From the NCBI GenBank assembly GCA_021927905.1, contig BLLK01000045.1, forward strand, positions 1,736,001-1,800,000: a stretch of DNA of 64,000 nucleotides, given 5' to 3'. Below are positions 46,461-57,179 of the stretch, in pieces. The notes below the pieces were generated by a model. The model ran no database searches and was not told where the DNA came from. It saw only the letters and a program-made list of their open reading frames with translations. A program made the translations under genes and the position numbers. Source of the stretch: Chaetoceros tenuissimus. Lineage: Eukaryota > Bacillariophyta > Thalassiosirophyceae > Chaetocerotales > Chaetocerotaceae. Within the stretch, counting starts at the first letter, position 1. Each line of letters starts with the position of its first letter.

Positions 46461-46788
46461 AATTGCCAATACTATCTAACAATGGAATGATAGATTTTAT
46501 ACAATAGTCCCTCCTTTTCAAAAGTGAAAAGTGAAAAAGAGTTTGGATAAAAATGAATGGCTATGACCTTGCTATGACGATCGATGTCATTTTCTATTTT
46601 AGTCTCACTCCCCTCATTTTTACACGTCATCCTTTTAGCGGCTTGGCGAACACGCAATCTTCTGTGTGTGTTTTCCCAAAACATCACGAGAAAACAAAAA
46701 GATATCATCAGATTACCTAGCTTATTATCATCTGATATACTCCTAAAGCTAATAGAAGAAGGTGTACTGTGTAGTGATTTCTTCCAGT
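46461..46788. promoter_or_regulatory. divergent upstream region, SYO1-like / ClpC-like
   Basis: 328 bases between two head-to-head starts. Short AGTGAAAAGTGAAAAAG repeats lie close to the leftward start (near 46,524-46,542). No gene seen. Confidence 0.35.
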
Positions 46789-49756
46789 ATGTTATTCAAC
46801 TTTAAAACTATAGTGCCTTTGGCTCTATTTGCTCTTTACAACGAAAATGCGCAGTTGTGGTCAGCATTGAGTCCATCCTCTTCAGGAATGCAAGTCCATG
46901 CCTTTTCAGCCACCAGCTCCTTTCTCAGTAGACCGACTTTAGTTCCATCTAAGTCAAGAGCTGATTTTAAGTCCAAACATTTGCAGCTTTCTATGGTAGT
47001 AGATCGTATGTCTGAAGAATGTGTTGCAGCAACTCAAGTAGCCCAAAGGATTGGAAATGAAATTGGTCTTCGCTTCTTGCAGAACGAAGTCTTGGTTGCT
47101 GGAATCTCCAACAGACCAGAAAAAGCTGGGAGAACGCTTGCAAAATACAACCTTGCGTATCCACTTATCCGTAAAGCTTCAGAAAAGACTTTACAAAATA
47201 ATGGTTTTCAGTTGAAAAATGAATTCAACAGAGATACACTCATGCAAAAGGATAAACCGCTCCCTTTCTCTGAGGACGTGAAAATTACTCTGAAAAATGC
47301 AGCTCAGATTGCAAGTTACTTTGATTCGAATAATATTAACTCTGAGCATGTTTTGCTTGCACTTATGGGATATAATTACGGAAAACCTATTGACCAACAG
47401 AATGTACCGGTTGGATTGGAGATATTGAGAAGTACAGAGAATGTTAATGACAATAAGTTTTCAGCATATGACTTTTGTGAGGAGTTGGTACAGGATATGA
47501 AGTTGCCATATGATCTTTCTGAAAATCCTGCTACAGAAGAAGTTGTAGTTATTGGTGGTGGTTCGACCAAAACCAATACTTTGGAGGAGGTAGGAGTTGA
47601 TTTGACTGAAATGGCTGTTCAGGGGAGACTAGATAGAGTTTATGGAAGAGATAATGAAATCAAAATGGCTCTTAGAACTCTTGGAAGAAGACGTAAGAAC
47701 AATCGTAAGTAAATGCTGTATTCATTCCTAACATATGACACATAAAATGCAGCCAATTTTGTAATTGCTAACTATCCCTTTAAATAAAGCATGTTTGATA
47801 GGAGATCCTGGTGTTGGAAAGACCGCAATTGCAGAGGCAATCGCTCAAGTTTTGGCGTCATCCTACCCATCTATGGAAATTAAAAAACCAAGCTTCCCAT
47901 CGACGACATTTAATCCTTTTGCAAATAATGGAGAAGGCGAGGTGATAAAGAATGAGATTGTCGACGATTATTCACTTCCTCCATGTCCAAAGGCGCTAGA
48001 AGGTTATCGTCTTATTAGTGTAGAACTGGCATCATTAGTTGCCGGTACTCGCAATCGCGGTGACTTTGAAGAAAAGGTGCAGAAGTTGATTAAGGAAGCA
48101 TCGAATACAAACATTATTCTTTTCATTGATGAAATTCATAATCTTATTGGAACTGGAGGTGGAGGAGATGGAGCTATGAACGCAGCTAACTTGATGAAAC
48201 CAGCGCTCGCTAGAGGTGACATTAGAGTCATGGGAGCAACAACCACCCCTGAATATAGAAGATACATCGAGAAAGATGCTGCCCTAGAGCGTAGATTTCA
48301 ACCACTTGATGTAGTGGAGCCTACTGTGGAGGAAACATTAGATATTCTGAATACAATTATGCCAAAGTATGCAGAATATCACGAAGTAGAATACACAACT
48401 AATGCAATTGAAGCAGCTGCAAAGTTGAGCGATCGCTACATTTCCGACAGATTCCTTCCTGATAAAGCTATTGATTTGTTGGATGAGGCAGGATCGATGG
48501 TTAAGATGTCTGAAACTTTCGACGAAGATTATTACGTAACTGAAGATGCAATCACTCAAGTAGTTTCAGAAATTAGCGGTGTTCCAGTTGGACGCCTCGA
48601 CACAGGAGAAAAGACTAGATTGAGAAATTTGGAGCTTGATATGGGAAAGAGAATTAAAGGACAAGAGAGAGCTGTAAAGGCTGTCGCAAAATCTATTCGT
48701 AGAGCAAGAAGTGGGATGAGAGACCCAAAGAGACCAGTCGCGAGTTTCTTATTTTGTGGACCAACAGGCGTTGGAAAGACAGAACTCTGCAAGTCTCTTG
48801 CGGATACATACTTTGGGCGTGAAAAAGATATGATTACCATTGATATGAGTGAATATATGGACCGTTTTGCAACAAGTAGACTCGTCGGGGCACCACCAGG
48901 ATACGTTGGATACGACGAAGGTGGACAGTTGACAGAGGCTGTACGACGTAATCCACACTCGGTGATTCTTTTTGATGAAGTTGAGAAAGCACATGAAGAT
49001 GTGCTCAATGTTTTATTGCAAATCATGGACGAGGGTAAGCTTACAGATGGTAAAGGTCGTGTTGTAAACTTCAAAAATGCGGTGATTGTAATGACTTCGA
49101 ATATTGGAAGCCAAAAGATTGTAGAATCCTCAAAAGAATCTACATCAGAAGAATTGACAACAAAGAGTCTTGAGACTGCGAGATTAGTACAAGAAGAACT
49201 TGAACAATCGTGGAAACCCGAGCTTCTAAATAGAATTGATGAAATTGTGATTTTCAGCCCACTCTCTTTCGAAAACCTGAGAGAAATTGCTGGAAATCTT
49301 GTCGATGAAGCAGTTGCAAGGGCAGGGTCTTCTCAGAAAATCTCCTTGTCTGTGGAACAGAATCTAATCAATGCAATTGCTCGTGAAGGTTCACTCTTTT
49401 CTGATCAATATGGTGCTCGGCCTGTAAAGAGAGCTGTGCAGCGATATCTCGAAGATACTCTCAGTGAAGCAATTATGAGAGACTTTTTGAAAGAGGGAGA
49501 TGAAGTGACAATGGAACTTTCGAGCATCAAGGAAGTCAAGGGTGTTACTCTATCCGATGATCAAGATGTTGTTCAAATTTCCAAGTTTACTGGCGCAGGC
49601 AGTGATAGTATATTGGTACCAGTTGAGGCTGAAGGTGGTATTGGAGGTGCAGTAGGAAAGGATTTGGAATGGCAAGCCCTGTATGGCGACCTTCCTAGCT
49701 TTGGGGATGATAATGATTCAAGTCCACCTAGAGAAAATGATGCAACTTGGGAATAA
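46789..49756 (+). CDS. ClpC/ClpB-type Hsp100 AAA+ unfoldase, nuclear-encoded, plastid leader likely
   Basis: Exons 46789-47704 and 47790-49756 give 960 residues. A hydrophobic leader ([17 protein letters not shown]) with VHAF-S downstream suggests plastid import. The Clp_N region lies about aa 75-200. NBD1 has GDPGVGKT (about aa 310, right at the intron), ILFIDEIH and the [20 protein letters not shown] loop; NBD2 has [26 protein letters not shown] and [12 protein letters not shown]. Such unfoldases thread proteins into ClpP or dissolve aggregates. The gap between the two ATPase modules is short, with no long ClpB-type coiled coil, which favours ClpC. The C-terminal 70 residues are unusual for the family. 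Plastid genomes of diatoms usually carry their own clpC, so this is a second, diverged copy. Confidence 0.92.
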
Positions 49757-49843
49757 AACTTATTTATCATTCAGTAATATTGTTAAAACCCTTCTATCTT
49801 ATCAATTATTTAAAAATTGGTAAAATGAAGCTTTACATTTAAA

Positions 49844-50890
49844 TTACAACATGAACTCATCGAATCGACTCTCTTCAAGAGTCTGAAGCAGCTTTGAAGT
49901 TAGACTGTCTGAGCATTGAAAGCGCAAAGATTTTGGAAGGGGAGAATCAGCACTTGCTGCCCCCCAAAAGACATTTACTTTCTTTACCAATTTCTCATCA
50001 AGAAACTTTTTATATATGGACCAAATTGGTTTTGCGATCGTAGGGATAGGAAATACATGAGTTTGGCACATCCTCTCAGGCATGGTGTCGGACAATATTC
50101 TAATCAAGTTTTTCACGAATGGAATTAAAGAAGTAGGGGACCCATTCGGCCATCCAACTCCAGCTCTAACATCTACCAGAATGTAAATACTCTCATCAGA
50201 GTTTCTGTCAAGCTTCATATCCAAATATATTGCTACACAAAGTGCGTAAAACTCAAGTGGAGCCATTTTCTTATCAATCATTCCAGGCAGGACTTGAACC
50301 AATCGTTTTGAATCTTTCGTTCGCAAGTCATTTCTGCCACGGCCAAACTTTACAATGCGAGGTAAAGACTTCTCCTGTTTCAAGCTTTGCTTAGATTGCT
50401 TCGACGCCCAGTTCACAGCAAAATCCCATGTATCCTCATCAGTTACTCCTTGTCTATTCTTGGACATAACTTGTTTTGCTCTATCCAAATCATAATCTTT
50501 TCTCCATTTCATATATATATCCATTTTCTCCGTTGCTCGTATCAGAGTTCTTCCTTGTAGAAATCTTTTGCGTTCGGCAAATGTTGACTGTGGGAATCTC
50601 CTTTGTAGTTCCTTTTCATTTGTTTTATAATCATCACTACTTGTACTGAGTTCACTCGCTACTGTTACAACACTACTAGAAGACAAATTTGTGTTTTTCC
50701 TCTTCATAAACCTTCGCAATCTCCTCCCTTTCTGTCTACGTTTCTTTCTCTTTTTCTTGTCTCCATTTTTCTTCCTGCGAAAGAATCTCCTCTTCTTCTT
50801 TTCAACAGGTATTTCCGTCACAACATTTTGTTCCTCAGTTTTCAACCCCAATAAATACAACAGATTGTCGAAATTTCCAAAACAAGACAT
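49844..50890 (-). CDS. CRAL-TRIO (Sec14-like) domain protein
   Basis: Single exon; from MSCFGNFDNLLYL it has about 348 residues. After a strongly basic stretch (KKKRRFFRRKKNGDKKKRKK) comes an N-terminal helix region (YMKWRKDYDLDRAK) and a Sec14-like lipid-binding domain: IYILVDVRAGVGWPNGSP, FVKNLIRILSDTMPERM, FPIPTIAKPIWSIYKKFL, KKVNVFWG. Sec14 proteins move phosphatidylinositol and other lipids between membranes. The basic tract may bind acidic lipid or direct it to the nucleus. It opens the all-minus-strand block that continues to the right edge. Confidence 0.8.
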   Translation of the reverse strand: MSCFGNFDNLLYLLGLKTEEQNVVTEIPVEKKKRRFFRRKKNGDKKKRKKRRQKGRRLRRFMKRKNTNLSSSSVVTVASELSTSSDDYKTNEKELQRRFPQSTFAERKRFLQGRTLIRATEKMDIYMKWRKDYDLDRAKQVMSKNRQGVTDEDTWDFAVNWASKQSKQSLKQEKSLPRIVKFGRGRNDLRTKDSKRLVQVLPGMIDKKMAPLEFYALCVAIYLDMKLDRNSDESIYILVDVRAGVGWPNGSPTSLIPFVKNLIRILSDTMPERMCQTHVFPIPTIAKPIWSIYKKFLDEKLVKKVNVFWGAASADSPLPKSLRFQCSDSLTSKLLQTLEESRFDEFML

Positions 50891-51190
50891 TCTTTTGTGG
50901 TATGCAAATTGTATGCCTTCGATGAGATTGTAAAGTATGTGACTACTCTCTTCTCTCAAAACGAATATGTATGAGAGTAGATGAAGATGTGAAATGTGAA
51001 AAAGGGATAAATAAAGACTTTTCATTTAACCGTTGAGCACCTTTTTGCTTCAGTCGTGCAAGATTCGATTTTAGCATGTATTCAATGACATTTCCAAAAA
51101 TGAATACGTAGTATGCTTCATTAAAATAAACATTATGATTCTCTACATGGATAGCAGCTATCATCAAACTCTTTATGTGAAAGTTTCTTA
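50891..51190. other. short intergenic region, no gene supported
   Basis: 300 bases between two leftward genes. A 74-codon minus-strand frame at 50943-51167 overlaps it; without family resemblance I do not call it, though it could be a further exon of the gene on its right. Confidence 0.3.
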
Positions 51191-51691
51191 CTATCCTCCA
51201 TATTTTTTACATCCAAATTTTTCAGTAATGTATTTCTTCCTCATGGTATGATCAATAGCCACAGACTCCGACTCTTTCTTTTTTATAAACGGAATTTCGT
51301 AGGGATCTCTTTTGTCATGTATTTTCGAAACTGTTTTCACATCAATATTTTCACATTTATCCCTTTTGCTGTTGTATAATTCCTGCAAATAGTCTTTTCT
51401 TTTTTGATGGAAATTCTCTTTGATATTCTTTTCCATGTCGATTCTTTCTTTTCTACAAATCCTGGCGTCCTCTTTCTTTCGAAGTTCTGAAAGCAAATGC
51501 ATTCTTCTATATGGGGTTACCTTTTTCTTTTCTCGATCGTCACTCAAGACTGTAGACTCAGAAGCCAAAGTTATGTTTGTGCTTGCGACAATTTCATTCA
51601 GGCCTCTTACATTATTCTCTGTGGAATCAAAGTCATCTCTAGTCTCCGTAATCACATTTCCTTCACCACCATTATTGTAGACAAGTTTCAT
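51191..51691 (-). CDS. small charged helical protein, array member 1, function unknown
   Basis: 166 residues from the ATG at 51691. Not recognised. It is rich in Lys, Arg and Glu, probably helical and without membrane spans or leader. Two segments resemble the next gene to the right: LLSELRKKEDARICRKE here and VLAEIMKKKEDAKKREM there; KRKDYLQELY and NRKDFLHEI; RKKYITEKFG and RKAYISEKQR. The two are therefore diverged relatives. It ends GGA-GGA-TAG-TAA; the TAG is also part of a possible donor (GTAAGAAAC), so a further exon cannot be excluded. Confidence 0.6.
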   Translation of the reverse strand: MKLVYNNGGEGNVITETRDDFDSTENNVRGLNEIVASTNITLASESTVLSDDREKKKVTPYRRMHLLSELRKKEDARICRKERIDMEKNIKENFHQKRKDYLQELYNSKRDKCENIDVKTVSKIHDKRDPYEIPFIKKKESESVAIDHTMRKKYITEKFGCKKYGG

Positions 51692-51989
51692 CGTTGCTTT
51701 TATGAAGATATGATAATGAATTCAACAAAAAATCTCCAATGAAGTACGCTATGGTAATAACTTGATGGCAAGAAGTCGGTCGACCTCATGGTTGTGGGAC
51801 AAAGACGTTGAAAGCTGTCTTGGATGTCTAGAGTTTTGGAAAATAGCTCAATCACACCAGATGAAGATGTGTGATATCAAAATGGAAAAAATGAGGCCAA
51901 ATAAAAAAACTCTAACTTTATCAAATACTACATACAACAACTTATCAAAACACTTCCCCTACTGAATTTTCCAATTTCTAAAGTCAAGA

Positions 51990-53030
51990 TCACCAACTGT
52001 CATATGAAGACCTTGAAGAATAAGTCGAGTAGGAATCATATGACGACGAACCTGAGTCTCTACTTGTGTAGTCACTAGAGCAAGTTGAAGAACTAGCAGC
52101 GAGTCCAAAATCATAAGCTTTTCTATTTGGTGAAGTTTTCTGATTTCTCATGAGAGGTCGGGAATGCATTTGCTGCATCACTCTTTCAGGATAAGTATGT
52201 GTAGGCACGGTTTCTTCCTCTCTACCTGTACCAAATATAGTGTTCTCCACAGCTCTCATGAATTTTACCTTGTTTTCTTTACTCATAATTCCATCCTCTA
52301 ACTTACTGATTGCCTGCGCGGAACGCTGCAAAAATGCTTGAGTGTCATGCAACATTCCTCTATCATTCTTACTCGACCTTTGCTTTTCGCTGATGTATGC
52401 CTTCCTCTGTTGATGGCTAATATTAGGAATGTAAATTTCCTTTAGTTCAAGGCTGACTTGAGCGACAACGTCAGGAATTTCTTCATCTTCCTTTTGAAGG
52501 AAGTTTCTTCTTATTTCGTGCAAAAAGTCCTTCCTGTTGGGAAGGAATGAGATTGTGTCCTCATTTTCTTTTTCAATCTCAACCACTGGAACCTTGTTCT
52601 TCGTCATGGATGCCTCTATCTTCTGCATCTCTCTCTTCTTTGCATCTTCTTTCTTTTTCATAATCTCAGCTAGAACTCGTGCTCTATTCCCTGGGGCAAT
52701 TTTTGATGAAATGCTCTTGGCCTCACTGTTCTTTGAAGAGACGGTGATATCACCTTCTTTGGACTCCAATGAGTTCTTTGTTGAATCATGAGTTGTTAAG
52801 GTTTCGTCATATGAATGCAAATCATGCTGGAATGCCTTTTCTTCTTCATAGATTGGATGGACTACTTGAGCCTTCAATGGGATTCTTGGTGGTGTTACTG
52901 GCTTCACAGCTTTTTTCGCTCTTCTCTCCTTTTCCTTGAGTGCTGCATAGATCTGAGATCTTGACCTTCTAGTGGTCGATGCATATGACATGCTGGCTGC
53001 ATCGGATACTGGATTTACAAAGGAATTCAT
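51990..53030 (-). CDS. disordered charged protein with Ser-Tyr-Asp tail, array member 2
   Basis: 346 residues, single exon, no leader and no known domain. Two central segments, VLAEIMKKKEDAKKREM and NRKDFLHEIRRNFLQ, recall the smaller neighbour. RKAYISEKQR follows. The last 45 residues are almost only Ser, Tyr, Asp, Thr and Arg (SSYDSYSTYSSRSSYDSW), a composition repeated at the end of the next gene. Such tails are candidates for phosphorylation or phase separation; that is inference. Confidence 0.65.
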   Translation of the reverse strand: MNSFVNPVSDAASMSYASTTRRSRSQIYAALKEKERRAKKAVKPVTPPRIPLKAQVVHPIYEEEKAFQHDLHSYDETLTTHDSTKNSLESKEGDITVSSKNSEAKSISSKIAPGNRARVLAEIMKKKEDAKKREMQKIEASMTKNKVPVVEIEKENEDTISFLPNRKDFLHEIRRNFLQKEDEEIPDVVAQVSLELKEIYIPNISHQQRKAYISEKQRSSKNDRGMLHDTQAFLQRSAQAISKLEDGIMSKENKVKFMRAVENTIFGTGREEETVPTHTYPERVMQQMHSRPLMRNQKTSPNRKAYDFGLAASSSTCSSDYTSRDSGSSSYDSYSTYSSRSSYDSW

Positions 53031-53542
53031 TCTTTCAAGCGAATGCTGTTTTCAATGACTCTTGTTTCTCTGAAATAGATTCTGTTTTGATATTATTATC
53101 TACAATATCCTCCTTTCTTGTTCTCGTGCAGGTTGTTCTCTCATGTTGGAAGTCCGATGTTCTTCAACGGGCGTGTTTATTTCACGACTGAGCGCTAAAT
53201 ATACTTTTAGAGACAAAAATGAAATCGTTAGAGACACAATCGTGAAGTCAAAATATCAGTAACGGAAGCCCTTATTGTAAAAAACAATTTCGTATCTTTT
53301 ATGGTTGGAGGTATTATCTAGTTTGTTTTCGTTATAATTGTACATGTAATGCTACGAACCCTTCCTTTACTTCTCGTTCTTTTGAATCTAATTCGGGATA
53401 TCATAATTTTTAAAACCTCTACAAGTTCATTTCAGGTATGTAGACTTCTCAAAATAGAAGTGAAATCAATGTTGCTGTGTTGGAACAAGTTGATTTTGTA
53501 AGACATATATTATTTTCAATCTACCTTGATCTACCAAGTATT
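53031..53542. other. intergenic, AT-rich
   Basis: 512 bases between two leftward genes. I see no gene, repeat or RNA. It should contain the promoter of array member 2. Confidence 0.4.
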
Positions 53543-56500
53543 TTAATAATCTGATGAGTATTCACTATCATATGAATCGTATGACCTACTTGAATCTGAA
53601 TAAGAACTAGATGAAGAGTATTCAGATGAATATGTAGAACCTGAGTCCATTCTACTACTTGAGTAATCCGATGAGTGAGAGCTAGAAACTATTGCCGAGA
53701 ACGTTGACTGATCCAGCGACTGCTGTTCACTCTCTCTCGACATGCTCCTATCTCTGCCTTTACTTCTTTTATTCAGAGAGTTTCTTCGTTTCCTTGTTTT
53801 TGTGGATGGAGCTGATTCTCTATTTTTTCTCGATCTATTTTTTTTGTAATCTTCAAGAGACATTACTTTTGTTTCAACCTTTTCATAAGTACATTCTTGC
53901 AAGAGACTTCCGTCTTGAAAGGCATTCTTTTTTACAGCATCTTCTTTTTTTGAAATGTCCATAGTTTGTTTTTCGTCAGACGAATTCACGTTTTGAACTT
54001 TGACATCTTTTTTATCGGAGGGTTTTGTTGGAGGTGGATTCTTACCTCTGGATGGACTTCGTTCTGACTCTTTGACATGTCTTTTTTGTTTCGAAGAATC
54101 GTTGTCGTTGTCTTTCGGTCTCTCTTTTTCTCGGTCAATTTTTGTTTGGTATACCTTGGTTTGATCTTTTCTAGGTTTTGATTCCTCATGAGTACTACAA
54201 TAGTCTTCCTCTGATTTAGTATGCATACTTTCTTGTGCTACACTTGATGACAATACAATATTTGTGGGTTCTTTGCTAGAGTTAGCATTGCTGGAATAAT
54301 TCGATCTAGATCTAGAAGGAGACGAAGATTCAAATTCTGCAAAAGATTTATCATTCGAACATACGTTTGTCTGATCGTGCGATATTTCCTCCCATTCTAT
54401 CTTAACCTCCTTAGAAAGTGGAACATGGTCGGTTTCCCCACTGTGTTCGTCCTCTTTGCATTTTTGAATGTGGCTAGCTGATGATTCAGTGTGCTTGTTA
54501 TCAATATGTGGGGGTGAGAATGACCAAGACACTGCCTTCTTCTTGAGAGTAAGTTCATCTCGTCTATTCATTTCTTGAGTATCAACGGGAATGGATGTAT
54601 TATTTTGTGAAGGAGGGTAAGAAGTATTGTTGTTCTCCATTGAGCACCCCTGCCCATTCAGTTTTAGGCGTTCAGTAGAGTCTAATGATGATGTCTTAGG
54701 CTTGTCATCAACATTTGGGGGTGAGAAAGATCGAGATGCTGTTCTGTTTCTGATAACACTTTGGTGAGAACCAGCTGATTTAGACTCTTTGTCTATATTC
54801 GGAGGTGAGAATGACCGAGATGATGTTTTCTTCTTGATTAGACTTTCTTCTCTATTCAGTTCAAAATCATCGGTTGAGCTAGCCTTCTTCATATTTCGCG
54901 AAGATGAGAAAGATCGAGATATACTTTTGTTTTCGACTGAGTTTTGTTTTTCGATCAATTGACTGCTTTTAGTAGATCCTATTGACGACCTCGTGGACTT
55001 TTCATCAATATTTTGAGGTGAGAAAGATCGAGATACTGAATTATTCTTGCTCAGGCTTTCTTTCCCTCTCACAGAATTGAATGATGATTGAGTATGTTCG
55101 CTATTAATGTCTGTAGGTAACCTCTCATTGAGTGATGATTGGACTGGTTTGCTATCATTATGTCGAGGTGACCTCTCTTCATAATGAGGACTTTTTTGAT
55201 GTGGGAATGTATTGACGACAGGTGTGCACTGATGGTTTATCATGGCGTCATTTAGAAGTTTGTTTGGTGCAGGTTGGAAAAACTGTCCTGATATTGGATC
55301 CATGTATACTATTGTTCCATCATTTGATTGAAATGGTTGCAGTTGCATTTTCCTTTGTCCAAAGTACCCATCATTCCTTTGATACACATTTTGTAATTCT
55401 ACTTTTCCCATGGTTGAATCGTGAGGAGAAGGTTCATCCAATGTGGCAGGCTCAAGGATATCCTGAGTATTGAGCTTTGGATCATAAGATATACTTGAAC
55501 TTGTGAAATTATTTGAATCTCCCGACTTCTTCTGCATTCTTTTAGAAACTATTTCTTTTGCTTTTTGTTTTTGCAGAACTGCATGTGCCTCATTACATTT
55601 GTCGTTACCCATATCCTTATTTATACTCAATGACGGCGGGAATGCATCTGATTCATCTATATTACTTTTTTCTTGAGATTTTGCTTCGATTTCTACTTCA
55701 TGGTCCATATACCTCATACTATCACGATCAGGTACACCATTCTTTTGCACATCAGGAAGTGATGCAGCTCTAATTGTAGACTTTGAAGATCTCATTGTTT
55801 GCAGTTTCGTTAAAATAGAACTCTCACTTTTTCTAAGCGTCCTTTTCAGCTCCTTTTTTGATATATATGTATTTCCCTTTTCCAATTCCCTACGAGCTAC
55901 CAACAAAGGAATGCATGATAAAACAAGTTTTAGTCAAATCTCCAATATAGATGTTATAGCTAAGTTGAAATAATAGGAATCTTACCTGTATGGGCCAATG
56001 CCAGAGCTTTTGCAATTTCTTTCACGTCTGATTTCTCTCCCCAATTTTTCTCCAAAGCATGTGAAAGACTATGTTCCACATCTTTTAGATTGTCAAGGTC
56101 TCTGCTGCGCTCATCAATCTTCTTATGTTCTTGTCTCGAATGTGATTCATTCTCTTCCTTCTCGTGCTGAATATCGTCCGCAAAACTTACGCTTCTAGTT
56201 TTATTTACATGTACTTCATCTTTCCTAATTGAGTTTGTCTTGAAAATGCTTTGTCTATTCTGCTGGGTATTATTATTAACATGCACTTGGTCAGATTGCA
56301 CTACTTCTGATTCTTTTTCGTGACTTTTCTCAATATGATTTCTGTTAGCACCTCTTTTTTGCTCGATTGTATGGATTGGATCTAATCTAGACTTTGATTT
56401 CATTGACCGCAGTGATTGTAGGTATTGCAATCGTTTGGAGGTGCTAGTATTATCAACTGTCCTTGTACTCATGCTTCTCATGGATGAATACGGATTTGAC

Positions 56501-56901
56501 TTGGATTGATTTCCATTGCCTTGAATATTTTTTGATGCTTTCGCATTTTGGTTTTGTTGCCTTTCTCTATACAATCCAGAGTCGTTCTGGTTTCCGCTTT
56601 TATCTAAACTTGTGGGGGGTGGACTGTGTGAAGACCTCACATCTCTTTCAGAAGACCTTTCATTTCTGTACGACCTAGATGCCCTTGAATTTGTAGGGCT
56701 TCTATATTCGTAACTATTTCCCCTGGTGTCCGGGCCACTAGTAGGAGACTTTTGTTTCGTTGAAGATTGATGAGCGTTATATGTATTCTTAGCTACTGAC
56801 TTCGCCTCTATGTTACTTCTCTTTTCGCTAGCATCCCCATACTTCTTTAGAGACCGAAGTCTGCTCCTTAAGGTTGAGTATGAGTATCCCTCCGAAGGCA
56901 T
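53543..56901 (-). CDS. large disordered Ser-rich protein with SFSPPNID repeats, array member 3
   Basis: Exons 56901-55986 and 55896-53543 join G|CT to make ALAHTARRELEKG, 1,089 residues in all. No known domain. N-terminal motif MPSEGYSYSTLRSRLRSLKKYG; a possible PP1-docking site TRSVSFADD; then at least five copies of a [SW]-x-SFSPPxxDxK unit (SRSFSPQNIDEKS, SRSFSPPNIDKES, SRSFSPPNVDDKP, SWSFSPPHIDNKH and a degenerate SRSFSSSRN), which look like proline-directed kinase sites. The tail repeats Ser, Tyr and Asp (SSSSYSDSSRSYDSYDSEYS), as in array member 2. Everything points to a heavily phosphorylated, cytosolic or nuclear scaffold; a cytoskeletal or splicing-speckle role is only a guess. Confidence 0.7.
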
Positions 56902-57179
56902 TACTATCAAAATGTATACCAGTGCGAGTACTATGTTCTTGATATTTGATCAAGTAACAACTAGTAAGAAAAGAAGAAAGTTTTTTTTCAGAAAAGAAGG
57001 ATTTTCTGCGATAAGGTCTGCCTAAATTAGTACATGACATGTCTTTTACAGACAATTTTGGATCCGTTGTAAAAAACACTTTCAATTTCAACCAAATTAA
57101 ACAAATAAACTGTATCTAACGAAAAACATTAATATTCAGACTACTACTGCTATTTTATTTAGTAACTTTTTTTGAACAT

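Noticed and set aside
50943-51167. 74-codon minus-strand open frame right of the CRAL-TRIO gene
   Set aside because: No resemblance to neighbours and no clear start context; could be an extra exon but I cannot support it.
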